A stretch of 64,000 bases of DNA from assembly GCA_964019415.1 (NCBI GenBank), contig OZ025889.1, positions 2,154,501 through 2,218,500 on the forward strand, in the 5' to 3' direction. The position numbers and the translations under genes were made by a program. The notes beneath the pieces are model-generated. The model did no database searches. It had not been told where the DNA came from and was given only the letters and a program-made list of their open reading frames with translations. The stretch comes from Ianthella basta (Eukaryota > Porifera > Demospongiae > Verongiida > Ianthellidae). Each line of letters starts with the position of its first letter. Positions within the stretch are counted from its first letter, which is position 1. Positions 22,674 to 35,500 of the stretch are shown piece by piece.

Positions 22674-23301
22674 TTGAACCGTCAAAAACTTCCTGCGTTT
22701 GGCAAAGTTATGGGCGAAAGTTCACTCACGATTGAGTACGGCGAAAGTGAGTATCTTTCAACTGCAGTGCTTCCTACTTTGGAAGCACTTATGGGGCATG
22801 TAAGTTGTACAACTGCCTCGCTGGCACAAGCAAGACTGTTATCCACACTGATACAGATGTACTTACAGAGGACATCGAACAGCAGCTGGGGCACTGTTGG
22901 CAGAAGACTACCTGAGCCTTATACAGGAGATTGCTGTAGATTGTGACAGACGGTGTGCAGAATGAAGAAAGAGACTTACAAGAGCATTGGCAGGTACTGT
23001 TGGACGCTGATTGCTGGCTGTTATTGTTCTTGCTGCTACTCAGGGCAGACTGTGTACATAAGGACATTGCGAAGTTCTCGTTGCAGTTGCTTTGTCATCT
23101 CAGTGTTCGCCCAGCCGATGTAGCTACATTTCACAAGCTTCTTCATCGTTGGGCATCAGGCTGGCCTCAGCACCTGTTGTCCTATTGCAGCAGAAAGGCC
23201 TACACAAGCAGCAAGTTAAACTTAGGATGGCACAGTCTCTGTCGGAGCATATGCATGTCACTGCATCGAAACAGCACAACCAGAACTTTGTAAGGAAATA
23301 G
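22674..23301 (+). other. Open stretch of uncertain coding status
   Basis: Two consecutive plus-strand frames (22674-22946 and 22943-23293) are rich in Leu/Cys. A strong donor-like GTAAGT follows GCACTTATGGGGCAT at about 22801. I recognise no domain, and both strands are open, so coding status is uncertain. It lies downstream of the SAM exon on the same strand and could hold unrecognised exons. Confidence 0.25.
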
Positions 23302-24885
23302 ATAAAGCCAGTACACATTCAAAACAATGTGCAAGAGCAGCAAGAGCTAAGGAACAGCCAAACCATAGTGTAGCACTTCCACTCTTTGAAAAGTATACAG
23401 TCTAGTATACTCATTTGTACACGGTAAAACGTATATTGATAATAGCTGTCCTATTGTGCAATACATTATTTATATGTATTTCAACATATCCCAGTAATAT
23501 ATATATTCATAAATGGCTGTTTCATTCAAAATACGTGTAGACAAAAAACGTCGCAAATCGTTATGCAGAAGTACAAGATGATCTTAAAACTCGTTGGAAA
23601 GTTAGATCTAGGTCTGTTGTTCTTTGGAAAATGTAAGAAAAAGTGAATGTCACCAAAGATATGCCTAATTCGTTGTTTTTAACTGCACCTGCCACACATC
23701 ATAATTATTATTTACTTTAATATTAAGAAACAAATTACTTACATGCAAAACCCTGTTAATTAAACAACTGATACAGCAGAGTAAACAAGAGGTTAACAGT
23801 GCTTGTTATCCTACAGCAACAACCCATGGCTGAGGTGTTGAGTAACAATGAACATGGTTTTTGTCAGCCAATACACAGTATGAGTAATTATTCAGATTGA
23901 GGGAACAGCACCTCATGAATGTATATTAGGCTGCAAGCAGCTTGTTACTATTAATAGTAATAGTTGCATATCTGGTAGCAATCATTTCAGTAGAAGCAAT
24001 GCTTACACTATTACAAAGATAATAATATAGATCAAAATGTTAGTTTCAGTTTGAAAAGGAGCTGGTTCAGTGACCATGTTCCACGCTGGACTGTTGCTGG
24101 TGTGGAGACTTGGAGTGGTTGTGTTGAGCTGCACAAACTCCACAGGGTAGTTATACCTAGAAACCACTAATATGGCTGCTAAATTTTATACTTTCGCTCT
24201 CTGAATGACTCTACAAAAATGGCAGAATAAGAAAGTATGATCTTGGCTTTATCAGAAACATCTATCAGCGCAATGGCGAAAGCTTGAATAAAGATGTTTG
24301 ATAGTGTTAAAAATGGCATACTTATCGACAGTCAGAGCAAAACCGGAATATCTAGATGATGCCTGGGACTCACGTAGTTGTGCTGGTTAGGTGTAGGGAA
24401 ATGTAAAGTTTCAGAATCGACTTAGAACTGGGCATATATACGCATCTGTTTGCAGAGAAAATAAAGAAAACCACCTTTTCGGTAGTAATTTTGCCACAAT
24501 TCACATGTTTGAATGCAATTTTCTTAGAAACAGACTACGATACACTTCTGTTCTCAGTTGAATATGAATGTACATTTACTACTAAACACGATGATGCACA
24601 GCACACTCACCAAGAAAGAGCTCTAGGTATGCTGTTGTTCATACAAAATTCCCTGAACAACAAGCCAGCCATTGTGATGACTTCAACAAACGTCACTATA
24701 TGTTATCGAATGGCAATGTGTTAAAGGGAAGTTAGGAAACAGCTCGTCAACCAAAGTGCAGCAGATTGAGGACAGTCACTATTATTGTTGTCAGGCCCGC
24801 AGAACTGGAAGAATATGATTTAATGAAGGTACGTTGGAGTGCATCCATGTGTGCCACACTACAAACTGCCTAACTCATCGCACAG
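23302..24885. other. Non-coding stretch
   Basis: No supported exon, element end or hairpin in about 1.6 kb. Confidence 0.35.
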
Positions 24886-25130
24886 CCTCAATCCACGTGC
24901 TGTCTCACTCCACACGCTACCTAACTCCACACACAGCCTCGGTCCATGTGCTGTTTCAGTCCATGCGCTGTCTCACTCCACACACTGCCTCGCTCCACAC
25001 ACGGCCTCACTCCACACACTGCCTCTCTCCACATGCTGTCTCACTCTACACGCTTCGTACGTAACTCAACACGTAGTCTCATTCGACGCGCTGCTTTACT
25101 CCACAGACGTTTTCTCATTCCACTGTCTCA
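24886..25130 (+). repeat. 17-bp minisatellite
   Basis: About 13-14 diverged units of TCACTCCACACACTGCC (variants TCGCTCCACACACGGCC and TCTCTCCACATGCTGTC). Period 17 gives all three frames similar Ser/Thr/His/Pro-rich peptides, so the long plus-strand open frames here are a repeat artefact. Confidence 0.85.
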
Positions 25131-25279
25131 CTTCACACATACTCAGTACCAATTCGATTATTGCTGTAGTTAGATACTGGAATATAGAGATTAATCAGGC
25201 GTGGATATATATAACTTTACAGATACACATGTACGCAACACAATCATCCACACACAGTTAGCACAAGGGTCTAGTGTCA

Positions 25280-27975
25280 CACAGCTCCCGTCATGGATAG
25301 AATCTGTCCCGGATTCAGTACGATACAAGACTACCATACCAATCTTGTGGACAGTGTGTTCTGGTAGGGTAACAACTTGGGCACTGAGGAGTGCCCATGT
25401 CTGGAACACCACGTTGACCCAGTGGAGGATGCACCCTGGCAGGGCAAAGACTTGGAAATTGGTGGGAGGCTGTGTCGTCAGTCCCAACAGTTTGAAGCTG
25501 CTTGCCAAACACGGGAGGCTCTGTGGTTGTCCCAGTAGAGGAAGTAATGAGGGTAGGAGGTAGGTGACTGGTTCTCCCCATCACTGAATCAGGTCCCCTC
25601 TACACACGGTTTCATTGGTCAAAGTGAACAACCAAACACTGTCTCCTTCCATGGGTATGTTGAATTGGGTAAGTGACATCAGACAACTGCTTCACAATGC
25701 AATAGGGTCTGGTCCAGGGGTGATGCAGCTTACGAGATTACCCTTTCAGGACAACCGCTGAGTGCAGCCAAACTAAACTGTCCTGCTCATAGGGCTGTCT
25801 GTGGATATTGCAGTCATAGAAATTTTTCTGTTTGGATAACTTCAACTTCAAGTTCTTCTGCACCCTCTCATAGGCAGAACAAAGCGTCCTCTGCAGTGCA
25901 GCAGCATATTCACTTGCCAGCTGCGGAGTGATGTCCAACGTACCATACGTGAGTTCAATTAGGAGGCATGCCTGTCTTCCAAACATGAGGGAAAAAGGCT
26001 AGTATCCAGTTGTTGGCTGCAGGCTGGTGTTGTAGGCTATGCATTCTCCTCATACATATTCTTCCCAGGTATATTGATGGGTGCCAACCTTGGTAGACAG
26101 CATGCTCAGGTGGGTGCAGTTGAACGTCTCCACGAGTCCATCACTTTGAGGGTGATAGGGGGTTGTTCTCGTCTTCTTGATGTTCAGCAACCAACATACT
26201 TCAGCAAGTACTTGTGCTTCAAACTGGCGGCCCTGATTGAAATGGAGCTGCTACAGTGGGGAGAATTGCAGGAACAATTCATTGTTCAAAGTCTTGGCCA
26301 CAGTAGAAGCTTTTGGTTTGGGATGGGATAGGCTTCCATTCAACGTGTGAAGTAGTCACCCGCTACCAACAGGTATGAGTTCCCTTTAGGTGACTCGGGA
26401 AGTAGACCGAGGATGTCCACTGCCACCAATTGCATCGGGGTACCCCACAGTGACTGGTTGCAATGGGGCTTTCCTCTTAGGGTTGGCAGACTTCCAGGTA
26501 GTGCACTACGAGCAAGTCCGACACCACTTCTGCACATTGTTGTAGTGCCCAGGCCAATAGTACCTCTCCTTGAGTTTCACCAGCATCTTGTCTTCACCAA
26601 GATGGCCCACCATGGTACCTCCATGGACATTGTGTAGGACTTCCTCCCTCAAGGTAGTGAGGTTACCAACTGTAAATGAGAAGTGCTCCCATCATTTGAC
26701 TCAAACACTCTCCACAGTATGCCATCCTTGACAATGAGTTGTCCCCTTATCAGATGTAGACACCAATAACTGGAACCATTGGTCAAAGACTTCGAAAGTG
26801 GTGGTTTCTGACCACTGTCCTTCCCTCTGAGGATGGGTCCCACATCTGCATGAATCAGCGAGCTGTAAGTCCCTTAGTGAAACCTCATGCAGATTGACCT
26901 CTGCGCAAGATAGTAAGCACCAAGGAAGCAGCCTCTTTTGCAAACGATGTCTGTAAGTGGGTCTCTCGGCCACATTGATGACAAGGCAACCTGGATAGAC
27001 CATCAGCATTAGAATGTCCCTTGCCAGGTCTGTGGAGGACAGTAAAATCTCCTGCAACCTCTCCAGCCATCGGGCAAGTTGTCCTTCAGGTTCCTTGAAC
27101 TTCCAGAACCAGGTGAGGGAGCTGTGGTCCATTCTCAATTTGATCGTGAAGTGTGTACCCAACGGGTACAGGCAGAAGTGCTGCACATACGTGACTACGG
27201 CCAACAATTCTCATCTGGTGGCACAATAGTGTCTCACAATAGTGTCTCTCCTGTTTGTCTCTCCTGTTTAGACAAGACCTGGCTAGCATAGGTGATACCT
27301 GCTCCTGACCATCCTGAACTTGTGAGAGCATAGCCGTCATTCCCAAATCACTGGTGTCCGTGTCCAAGATGAATGGTTGGTTGAAGTCAGGAAAGGCCAA
27401 GATCAGTGCAGATACTAACCTTCAGTGGAGCTCCTGGAAGGCTGATGCACATTCAGCACTCCAATGAAATGAGCATGACTTCTCGGTTAACAGGTGTAGC
27501 AGTTTGGCAATCTGTGCGAAATCTTGCACAAACCGCCAGTAGTAACTAGCCAATCCAAGAAACTGCTGTACTTCCCAGACTGACTGAGGTTCTGGCCAAT
27601 TATTCACCTTCTTGGTTAGGGCTGGATTGGTTGCCGTGCCTTGATCTGACCCAATGTGTCCTAAGAATGCGACCTCCTTGCAAGTAAATGCACACTTTGT
27701 AGGGTCATCTTAAGGTTGGCACTACCCAGATGGTCAAAAAAACTCAGCCAGATTTCTCATGTGGTCTCAAAGGTCACAATGACATTGTCCAGGTACACGA
27801 GGCAACTGCTCCACTGCAGTCCTGCCATTACCGAGTCCATCGACCTTTGGAAGGTCGCTGGGGTATTACATAAGCCAAAGGGCATGACATTAAACTCAAA
27901 GAGGCCCTCTGGAGTACAAAAGACAGTTTTTGGGCTTCTCTGCCTCATCCATCTCAACTTGCCAAAAACCACTTA
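25280..27975 (-). pseudogene. Decayed Ty3/gypsy retrotransposon pol
   Basis: Read on the minus strand: RT palm (FNVMPFGLCNTPATFQRSMD, then CLVYLDNVIV, a D-to-N change in the YLDD box), RT thumb (VQQFLGLASYYWRFVQDFA), RNase H (FILDTDTSDLGMTAMLSQV), the tether region, an integrase core start (QLVAVDILGLLPES) and the integrase C-terminal region (LLIELTYGTLDITP... NFYD). These lie in several frames with stops between. No LTRs or gag recognised. Sequence motifs differ from the 45.6-50.0 kb element, so it is a separate lineage. Confidence 0.88.
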
Positions 27976-28499
27976 GCAGATCTAGGGTGCGAAACCATTA
28001 ATTTTAGCGCCAGCCATGGTGTATATGCTGAGTATACAAAGTTCATGGTTGACCTATGCTGCAAGGATTTGGTGCTGTCAAAGGCACTGAAGAGACTCAA
28101 CAATGGAGTAGCTTTGATTGTGTTTCTTGTATTGCATTAACCCACTTAAACAGGTGTTGCCAAGAGGTTGACGTCTTCTAACTTATGCATGAAGCTTAGA
28201 TGAACAGCTAAAATTGTTAAGTGAGGTCAGTGATCCTGCAGATGCTATGTTTATCAGCTCACTGCAAATTGAGCGTCTTCGTGTTAGTATGCATGCAAGG
28301 GACTTGTTATGGGATGTGGATCATTGAACGTTTAGAGATTGGGGCTATGAGCCAGCTGTAGCAAATATATGCAAATGGGCTGTGTACACGTGCATGCTGG
28401 TGCCTCTACTGTAGCTGTTCAGTTTTGAGCTTTTCAGAATCCGCCAGCTAAGATTCCTACTATATACGTGAAGAGGACATTCTGCTACCGAACGCAGCC
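27976..28499. other. Region upstream of the ankyrin gene
   Basis: No exon or element recognised; it should include the promoter and 5' UTR of the gene starting at 28500. Confidence 0.35.
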
Positions 28500-28583
28500 A
28501 TGGAGAGGTTACTTACAGAGGAAGCACACAGGCTGTGGAGCACAAATTCAGCAACACAACTAGAGTTCACACAGTTAGAGGAA
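28500..28583 (+). CDS. Ankyrin gene exon 1 (N-terminus)
   Basis: Encodes MERLLTEEAHRLWS and ends ...FTQLEE in phase 0 before GTCTGT, a weak donor. No repeat motif; a short N-terminal helix is likely. Confidence 0.5.
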
Positions 28584-31500
28584 GTCTGTATACATACAGC
28601 TAGATGTGTCTACATGTATATATATTATGTGTGTGACACATGAATACTATTAGCATAATCATGAATATGATTATAAATTCATTACTTGAGTTTCCAGTGT
28701 TGAACAAGCCTTTTAACTAACAACTAAGCTGTTATTGTAGGATAACATGATCTTGAATAACTCAGGTAACTAAGGCATTTGGTGCAGTGAATTTCAGTAA
28801 CTTATAGCCACCATTATCAGAAGGAAGCTTGTGAAGTATTCAAAATATTGTGAACTATGGCTAGAATGAACAATCCTTAGATTTATTGAGAAGTAGTGTT
28901 ACCGTCTAGCTTAGAGAACAGAACCAAATCCTAAACTACATTTCTGTTGGTGTTGCTTGCATATCACCTGAATATGTGTTAACCTCAACAAGCAGCTATG
29001 TATTATTTATGCTATAACCATACATTGATTATTTTTAAATTTTGACTTTTGCTACAGCGACGCATTATGGTTCAACTGGCTTTGGCTGTACACAGAGGCC
29101 ACCTCAGGGAAGTAAGGAGGATTGTTAAACAAGATGAAGAAGTTGTACAACATGCGGAGAAGGGGGTAAATTGTGAACACAGATTTGTGAAGTGATGCCA
29201 TGGTTATAAGCATTCATGGAGTTAGTATAGAAAATTGATGTAAGAACTAGTTGGTAAGTACGCAGTCCAATGCTAAAGACGTGATGTTGCTTCATTGTTT
29301 TGCTGTCTGTAGAAACAAGTGTTACTTCTGCATCTAGCAGTTCAAGGTGGTGGTGAATGTTTAGCTATCATTCAATATCTTGTTCCCAAGATGAGAGATC
29401 TCTTCCAGACTGATTCATATGGACAAACGGCCTTGCATGCAGCTGCCCGGAAAGGCCAATTGGAAGTGGTGAAGTACTTTGTGAACAGTTGTGGATTCAA
29501 TGTCAAAGCAAGAAATGAGGTTGCTTATGAGATTGCATGAACTGGGATCTAGTCTTCCTTTACATGCATATTTTACCCAGATTATACTCACAAATAATAT
29601 ACTAGTCTAAGAACATTAGCTATACAGTTAGTGTTTCCAATATTGGACTAGTTCAAGTGTTTAACATAGGATAATCACAACATGGTAGGTGAGAGCTAGT
29701 CTCATATAGCCTGACTGCCATTTTGCTCAGACTCTGCCTGCTACGTGAGACTATAGCTAGGTGAGAGCACCACTTCTCTAGCTTAGCCATGCTTCATTCC
29801 TAGATGTACATAAGTGCATGGGGTTTTCTTTGATTAAAAAATTGCTGAATAGCTTATTAGCTGTGATCAGATAGATATGTAGGTGTTGCACTTCTATCTG
29901 TCAAGTTCATGCACTTTACAATTCAGTGGGAACGGTCAAACAGAAGGGGGGGGACTCAGAATCTGCTTGATACTAGCGTCACCGGGTGACATTGTGAACC
30001 CTGTGTTAATAGTCCCCATACAAATGAAGTGAGGGCTTCTCAGCTGGCTCAGGCGTCAGAAAGGGTTGGTTCTCTAATACCAGCTTCACAACAGGGTTGA
30101 AAACCTTGCCGACGTTTCGACCAGATGCTCTGGTCTTCGCCCTGAAGAAGACCAGAGCATCTGGTCGAAACGTCGGCAAGGTTTTCAACCCTGTTGTGAA
30201 GCTGGTATTAGAGAACCAACCCTTTCCCATACAAATGTTTTGATGGCTGTAGAAGCTCTAGTTTATAGTGGCTATTGTGCACTTCAGTTACTCCATTGCT
30301 TTGCACCTGAGGTCATTAAGATGCAATATAGCTGATCCATGATGTACTAAATATTCAGCCTTCTAATTGAAGAACAGAGCCTTTAATTTCTAGTCCCTTC
30401 TAACTTCATAGCCTCGTTGGCCATCTACTGTTGCCTACAGAGTTTCATAATCATTTGCTGTTTTTAAATATTTACTTATTATGAGCAAGCACGACCTTCG
30501 GCCGCGCTCGCTTTGCATCGCGTAGCTTAGTAGACAACGCAGGCCATCCGTCACCATTTGGGTGATTGCAGCTGGGTGACACTGCCTGGGTATAGTGCTG
30601 ATTTTGTTTGCACTGACATTGGCCACTGTCATGCACTTGCATGCACATATACATATAGCTAGCACCTACACCATGTTAAAAGAATTGCTTGGTGATGTCT
30701 TTTCTTAGCCAATAAGGCAGTGCCTAAGCCAAGCAAGCTTTCTGTCCAATAGCTTACTTTGCCACAGAGAAAGGACTTTCAGCAGCCCAGAACACTGACA
30801 GCTAAAGTATCCAAATAGCGAAACAAAAATACCCACATACTGATAGCCAGAGCAGCTCCCACACACCAGACAATAACAGTAAACTTCTGCACAAGTGTGC
30901 ATCGCACCTGGGAGACCCAAACTGAGGAGCGTGGAGTGTCTAAGAGACGGCTGGCTGCGAGGCACATGCACACTGCCAAAGTGCCAGAGCGGCCATGTTT
31001 GCAGTTACGTCATTGCGTCGTCAAATGCCCGTTTTAATGTCACGCACAAGCAAACGAACGAACAAACGAACAAATGAACACACAGACTGGAAAAGATTTA
31101 ATATATTAAGGATAACACCTATCAGTATTAATGCACCATAGAAATGATACAGTGCTATAGCATTTTATATTAACTATTTGGCAACACCTTGCACAGAAAC
31201 GAAGGCCTAATTGTAATATAATCCATTGATTTCCCAAAGTTTTGTCATGCCTAGAATCTGTGCTGCAGGGTGCCCAAAGTCTCAAACATTGTATTATATT
31301 ACACTTAGCTTGCATGGCCGCTATTAGCTCAGCATGAGCGAAAGGGCACAGAAAATGGCCAAGACAACATCTAATGTTGGGATGAAGAAATGTAGCTTGC
31401 TAGCTATGGCCCAAGCACAGTAGCTGGCCAGCTGTTTGATGTGTGTGTATGCTCAAAACACTTACTTTCATGGAATTCTCTGGAGCAAGGCTTGGCTCAG

Positions 31501-32473
31501 CAGGGTGCTTGGTCCCGTACTGGGATCTAGTAATAGACATCGTGCCTAAGCCTAACGACCTTTCTATGAAATTAAGAATCAGCAAATAGCAACCTGTTAC
31601 CATGGAAATTGAAACTACTTATAAGTAGATAGATTATATGATATTATGTTGCTATATTTCTCATATGGCTTCACCCTTGTATTCTACAACTTGCACTGTA
31701 TGTATGCATGGTAACAATTGACAATTTTACATTTATATACATAATTATGCAGGAAGGGGGGACTCCATTTCTGATAGCAGTGGCGGAAGGGCACCGCAGC
31801 ATAGCTTTCTTCCTTTTGGATAATGGCAATGATGTCTTTGAATGTCAAAATGTGAGTATAAGATTTATATTACAATGTATTGATTGAAATATTGAGGATA
31901 GGGAATTATATTGTACATGATTTTATTTGGACAGAAGTGGATCTTGTGCGAGACCAAGGGACTTTCAAAACCGGCTTCTAAACTTCGTCTTAGCAAACTT
32001 TGGACGTCCTCTTCCGCCGCTAATCGTGGAACAGATTCCTACTGCAAGTCGACAGAAAAAGAGGCAGCTTCAAGACAGCGCCCAACAGGTCATCGACTTC
32101 ACCCCGCACCTTCTTTGATAATGGCAACGCCCACCTCGGAGGACTTCACTCTGCCGCCTGGAACACAGTTCCAGATGATAGGAGTAATGTAGAAACTGGT
32201 GAGCTCCATGATATGTTCACGCTAACGTTTTCAACCGTCTGTAGCGTTGAAAAGTTTAGCTAAATGCTCTTCAGAACATGGCCCATGCATACTGCGCTAT
32301 AGCAAACTACATTCGTAGTTTGTGCCATCACAGAACACTAGCTACTCTCACAACTGTAGGTTCCTTGGTACATTATGTTTCTGTAAATACTAATTGTAAA
32401 TGCATGTGCTGTAAGCAGTCATGTGTCTGTCTGTGCTGGAGATTTCTCTGTGCATGTGTGTGTGGTGTGGTGT

Positions 32474-32504
<31 letters not shown>

Positions 32505-35500
32505 GTGAAATGCTGAGAGTCAGAAAACGGCCAGGAAGCCCAGCTCAGAGCGAACGGATGAGGCAGATGCACGTCATGTTCGGCGTGTAGACAGCCCAGC
32601 GTCTCCCGGCCAGTGAGAGGATCCTCCAAGTACAGCGAGCAGAATAGCAGGACGACGGAGGTGTCAACTACTTGCGACCAAACCAGACCTGAGGGGAGAT
32701 GCATCCCCAGTGGGCAAAACCAACAGGCGCACTACACCGGTCAGTCAGACGGCCTTAAGGCCTGACCCAGAGCTATTGGGACTTTGGCAGGTGGATGAGG
32801 GATGCGTCTCCCCAACAGCTGGCAGGCGGACAAGGGAAGGAACCCCAACGGCCTCTCAATACTCCCTGAGGAGGACTCAGGCCCGTACCTACCAGCGGGA
32901 GAAAGCGGCAGGGCCCGGCGTGAGGCCAGCCACCTCACACACAAGGGCGTTGGCTACAGATACGGGAACCAGATGTGACGACCTGCGCGAGGGAAGAACC
33001 AGTGACTCTAGGGACAGCAGAACCAACTCAGCACGAACGGAAACACAAGCAGAGGAACTCACAATGCATCCTTCGATACTAACTCCCTACCCCTGTGCAC
33101 AGCCTGCTACACCCACCCTAACTCGATGCGTACCCACTTGAGAAGAACCCATGGAGACCAAATAAAGGTTGTTGTACAAGATAAGGTGAGTAGCAATAAT
33201 GCAGACACAAGAACTACCCAACAAGTTGCTCCCATGCAGAGACAGACATGCAGAGAAAATAGGGCCAGGCTGTTGAGTGCAAATAGGTTGTATGTTTTGG
33301 AACATGAAATGTGCACACTCTCCGGGGCCTGGGCAAGTCACATCAACTGACAGCAGAGATGCAGTGCAACAGAATCTCCATTATGGCAGTAACAGAGACT
33401 CGCCTTTCAGAAGCAGGGCACTTGATGTTGGATGAAGAGAAGGGCTATAGGCTAGTGTTCTCAGGCAGGAAGAATGAAACCACACTAGAAGTAGTTGGTA
33501 TTGCCCTGAACGCACATGCATGGGCTGCCCTTCGGCACTACCAGGCAGTATCACCACGCATACTGACAGCTGAATTTCTATCCCAAGTGGGCCCCTTGAT
33601 GATAGTGGTAGTGTATGCCCCCACTGAGGACAGCAGTGAAAAGACAAGGAACAGTTTTATTTGGAATTGTACTGAGTAATGCATAAGGCGAATGGACTCA
33701 CAATGGTCATGGGGGACTTTAATGCATCAATTGGGAAATGTGTGCAAGGTCTTGTTGGATCGACCGCATGCACTGGGGAAGAGGACCAGCAGTAATAGGG
33801 AGAAGCTTGTATCTTTTACCTCCACACATGGTATGTGCGTGACCAACACAGTCTTTCCTCACAAGCGTATTCACCAGTACTCATGGTATCCACCAAATCC
33901 AAGGGCACAAGCAAGCTTGAAAGAATATATACTGGTGAAACAAAGGCTTAGACTGTCAGTTTTAGACACCCAGGTTTTCAGAGGAACAGACTTAGACAAT
34001 GATCACCACTTAGTTGTAATGTCCATGCGTCTGAAGTTGAAGAGGAAACAAAGGCAAAGATCAGGGAAGCCCTTTGATGTACATCTGTTGAAACAAGTGA
34101 AGAAAAGGGGAGAGTTTTATTATCACCATCTGGTCTGCCTTTGAAGGCAGGAGTGGAAGGGGTGATGTAGAGAAGCAATGGACTTATTTGAAGAAGGCCT
34201 TAGTGGATACAGCAGAACAGCACCTTCACCAGAGAAGACAGCCACAGAAGGAATGGATCTCAACCAACACCTTGAGACTGACAGAAGGGAAGCAGCTGGC
34301 TTTTGTAACGTGGCAGAACCAGCGCACCTGTGAGGAGAAGCAGAAGCCCTATGTAGCTCTGTGCAAGCTAGTGAGACAGTCAGTTAAGAAGGACAAAGAA
34401 AAGTGGTGGGATGAGAATATGGCAGCAATGGACTTGAGACAATGCAGGCAAGGGGACTTCTTTAAGAAGCTAAAAATACTGAGCGGCAGCAAAACAAGAT
34501 CAGCAGATACCATCCTGGATGAGGTAGGCCAGCCATTGCAGAAAAATGAGGACAAGCTGGCTCCCTGGAGGAGACACTTTCAGAATGTCCTGAACGTGGA
34601 GAATGCAGTGGCGGCTGAGGTGCTGGCAGAAGTAGAAGACAATGGCAATACAGACACACCAGATGTGACAAGGGAGGAAGTAGTGAAGGCAGTGTGGAGA
34701 TTTCAGAATGGCAAAGCAGCAGGGGATGATTGAATAGTGGCTGAACTGTTAAAGAGTGGTGGTGAGACAGTGATAGTTTGGTTGACAGAGCTGATACAAT
34801 AGGTATGGCAAACCAGGAAAGTGCCCAAAGACTGGAGAAATGCTACATTGATACCACTTTTCAAGAAGAAGGACAGGACACAATGCAACAACTACAGAGG
34901 GATTTCCCTTCTCAGTGTACCTGGTAAAGTGTTGACTCTCATCCTGTTGGAGAGGCTACAAGCCATCATTGAGCCTCAGTGAATGGAGACGCAGTGTGGG
35001 TTCAGGAACGGACGAGACACAGTTGACCAGATTTGGGTGGTGAGACAGGTTGTTGAGAGATCAACAGAATACAGGACGCCGGTATTCATGTGCTTTGTGG
35101 ATCTCACAAAGGCCTACGACTCAGTCAACCGTCAAGCCATGGCAGCCATCCTGGGGTGACAGCCCCATGAGTTCTTTTACTCAAAATACTTGTTCTTTTG
35201 GCTGCATACTTGGCACAGAGATAATTGAAGAGTTGTTCTAGCTAACTATAAGATTGTTGTTCGATTTTGGCAGACTGACATAACGTTTGAACTACTAGCA
35301 TATTTACTGAAAGCAGTGTAAGAATCTATAAAAGTACACCATAAAGAGGCTGTACACCATAAAAAGCTAACCTTATGATCAAAATGCGTCTTAATCATGT
35401 ATAGAGCATTTTGCTAGACTGTCTGAAGTACGGCGCACCTACATACTCAAAATCGCATGAACTCTATGGTGACAGTAAAGCAGTAATCCAGGTGACTCGG

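Noticed and set aside
24834-25261. Ser/Thr/His-rich frames and a CRISPR-like look
   Set aside because: A 17-bp degenerate minisatellite without unique spacers in animal DNA; not CRISPR and not a protein gene.
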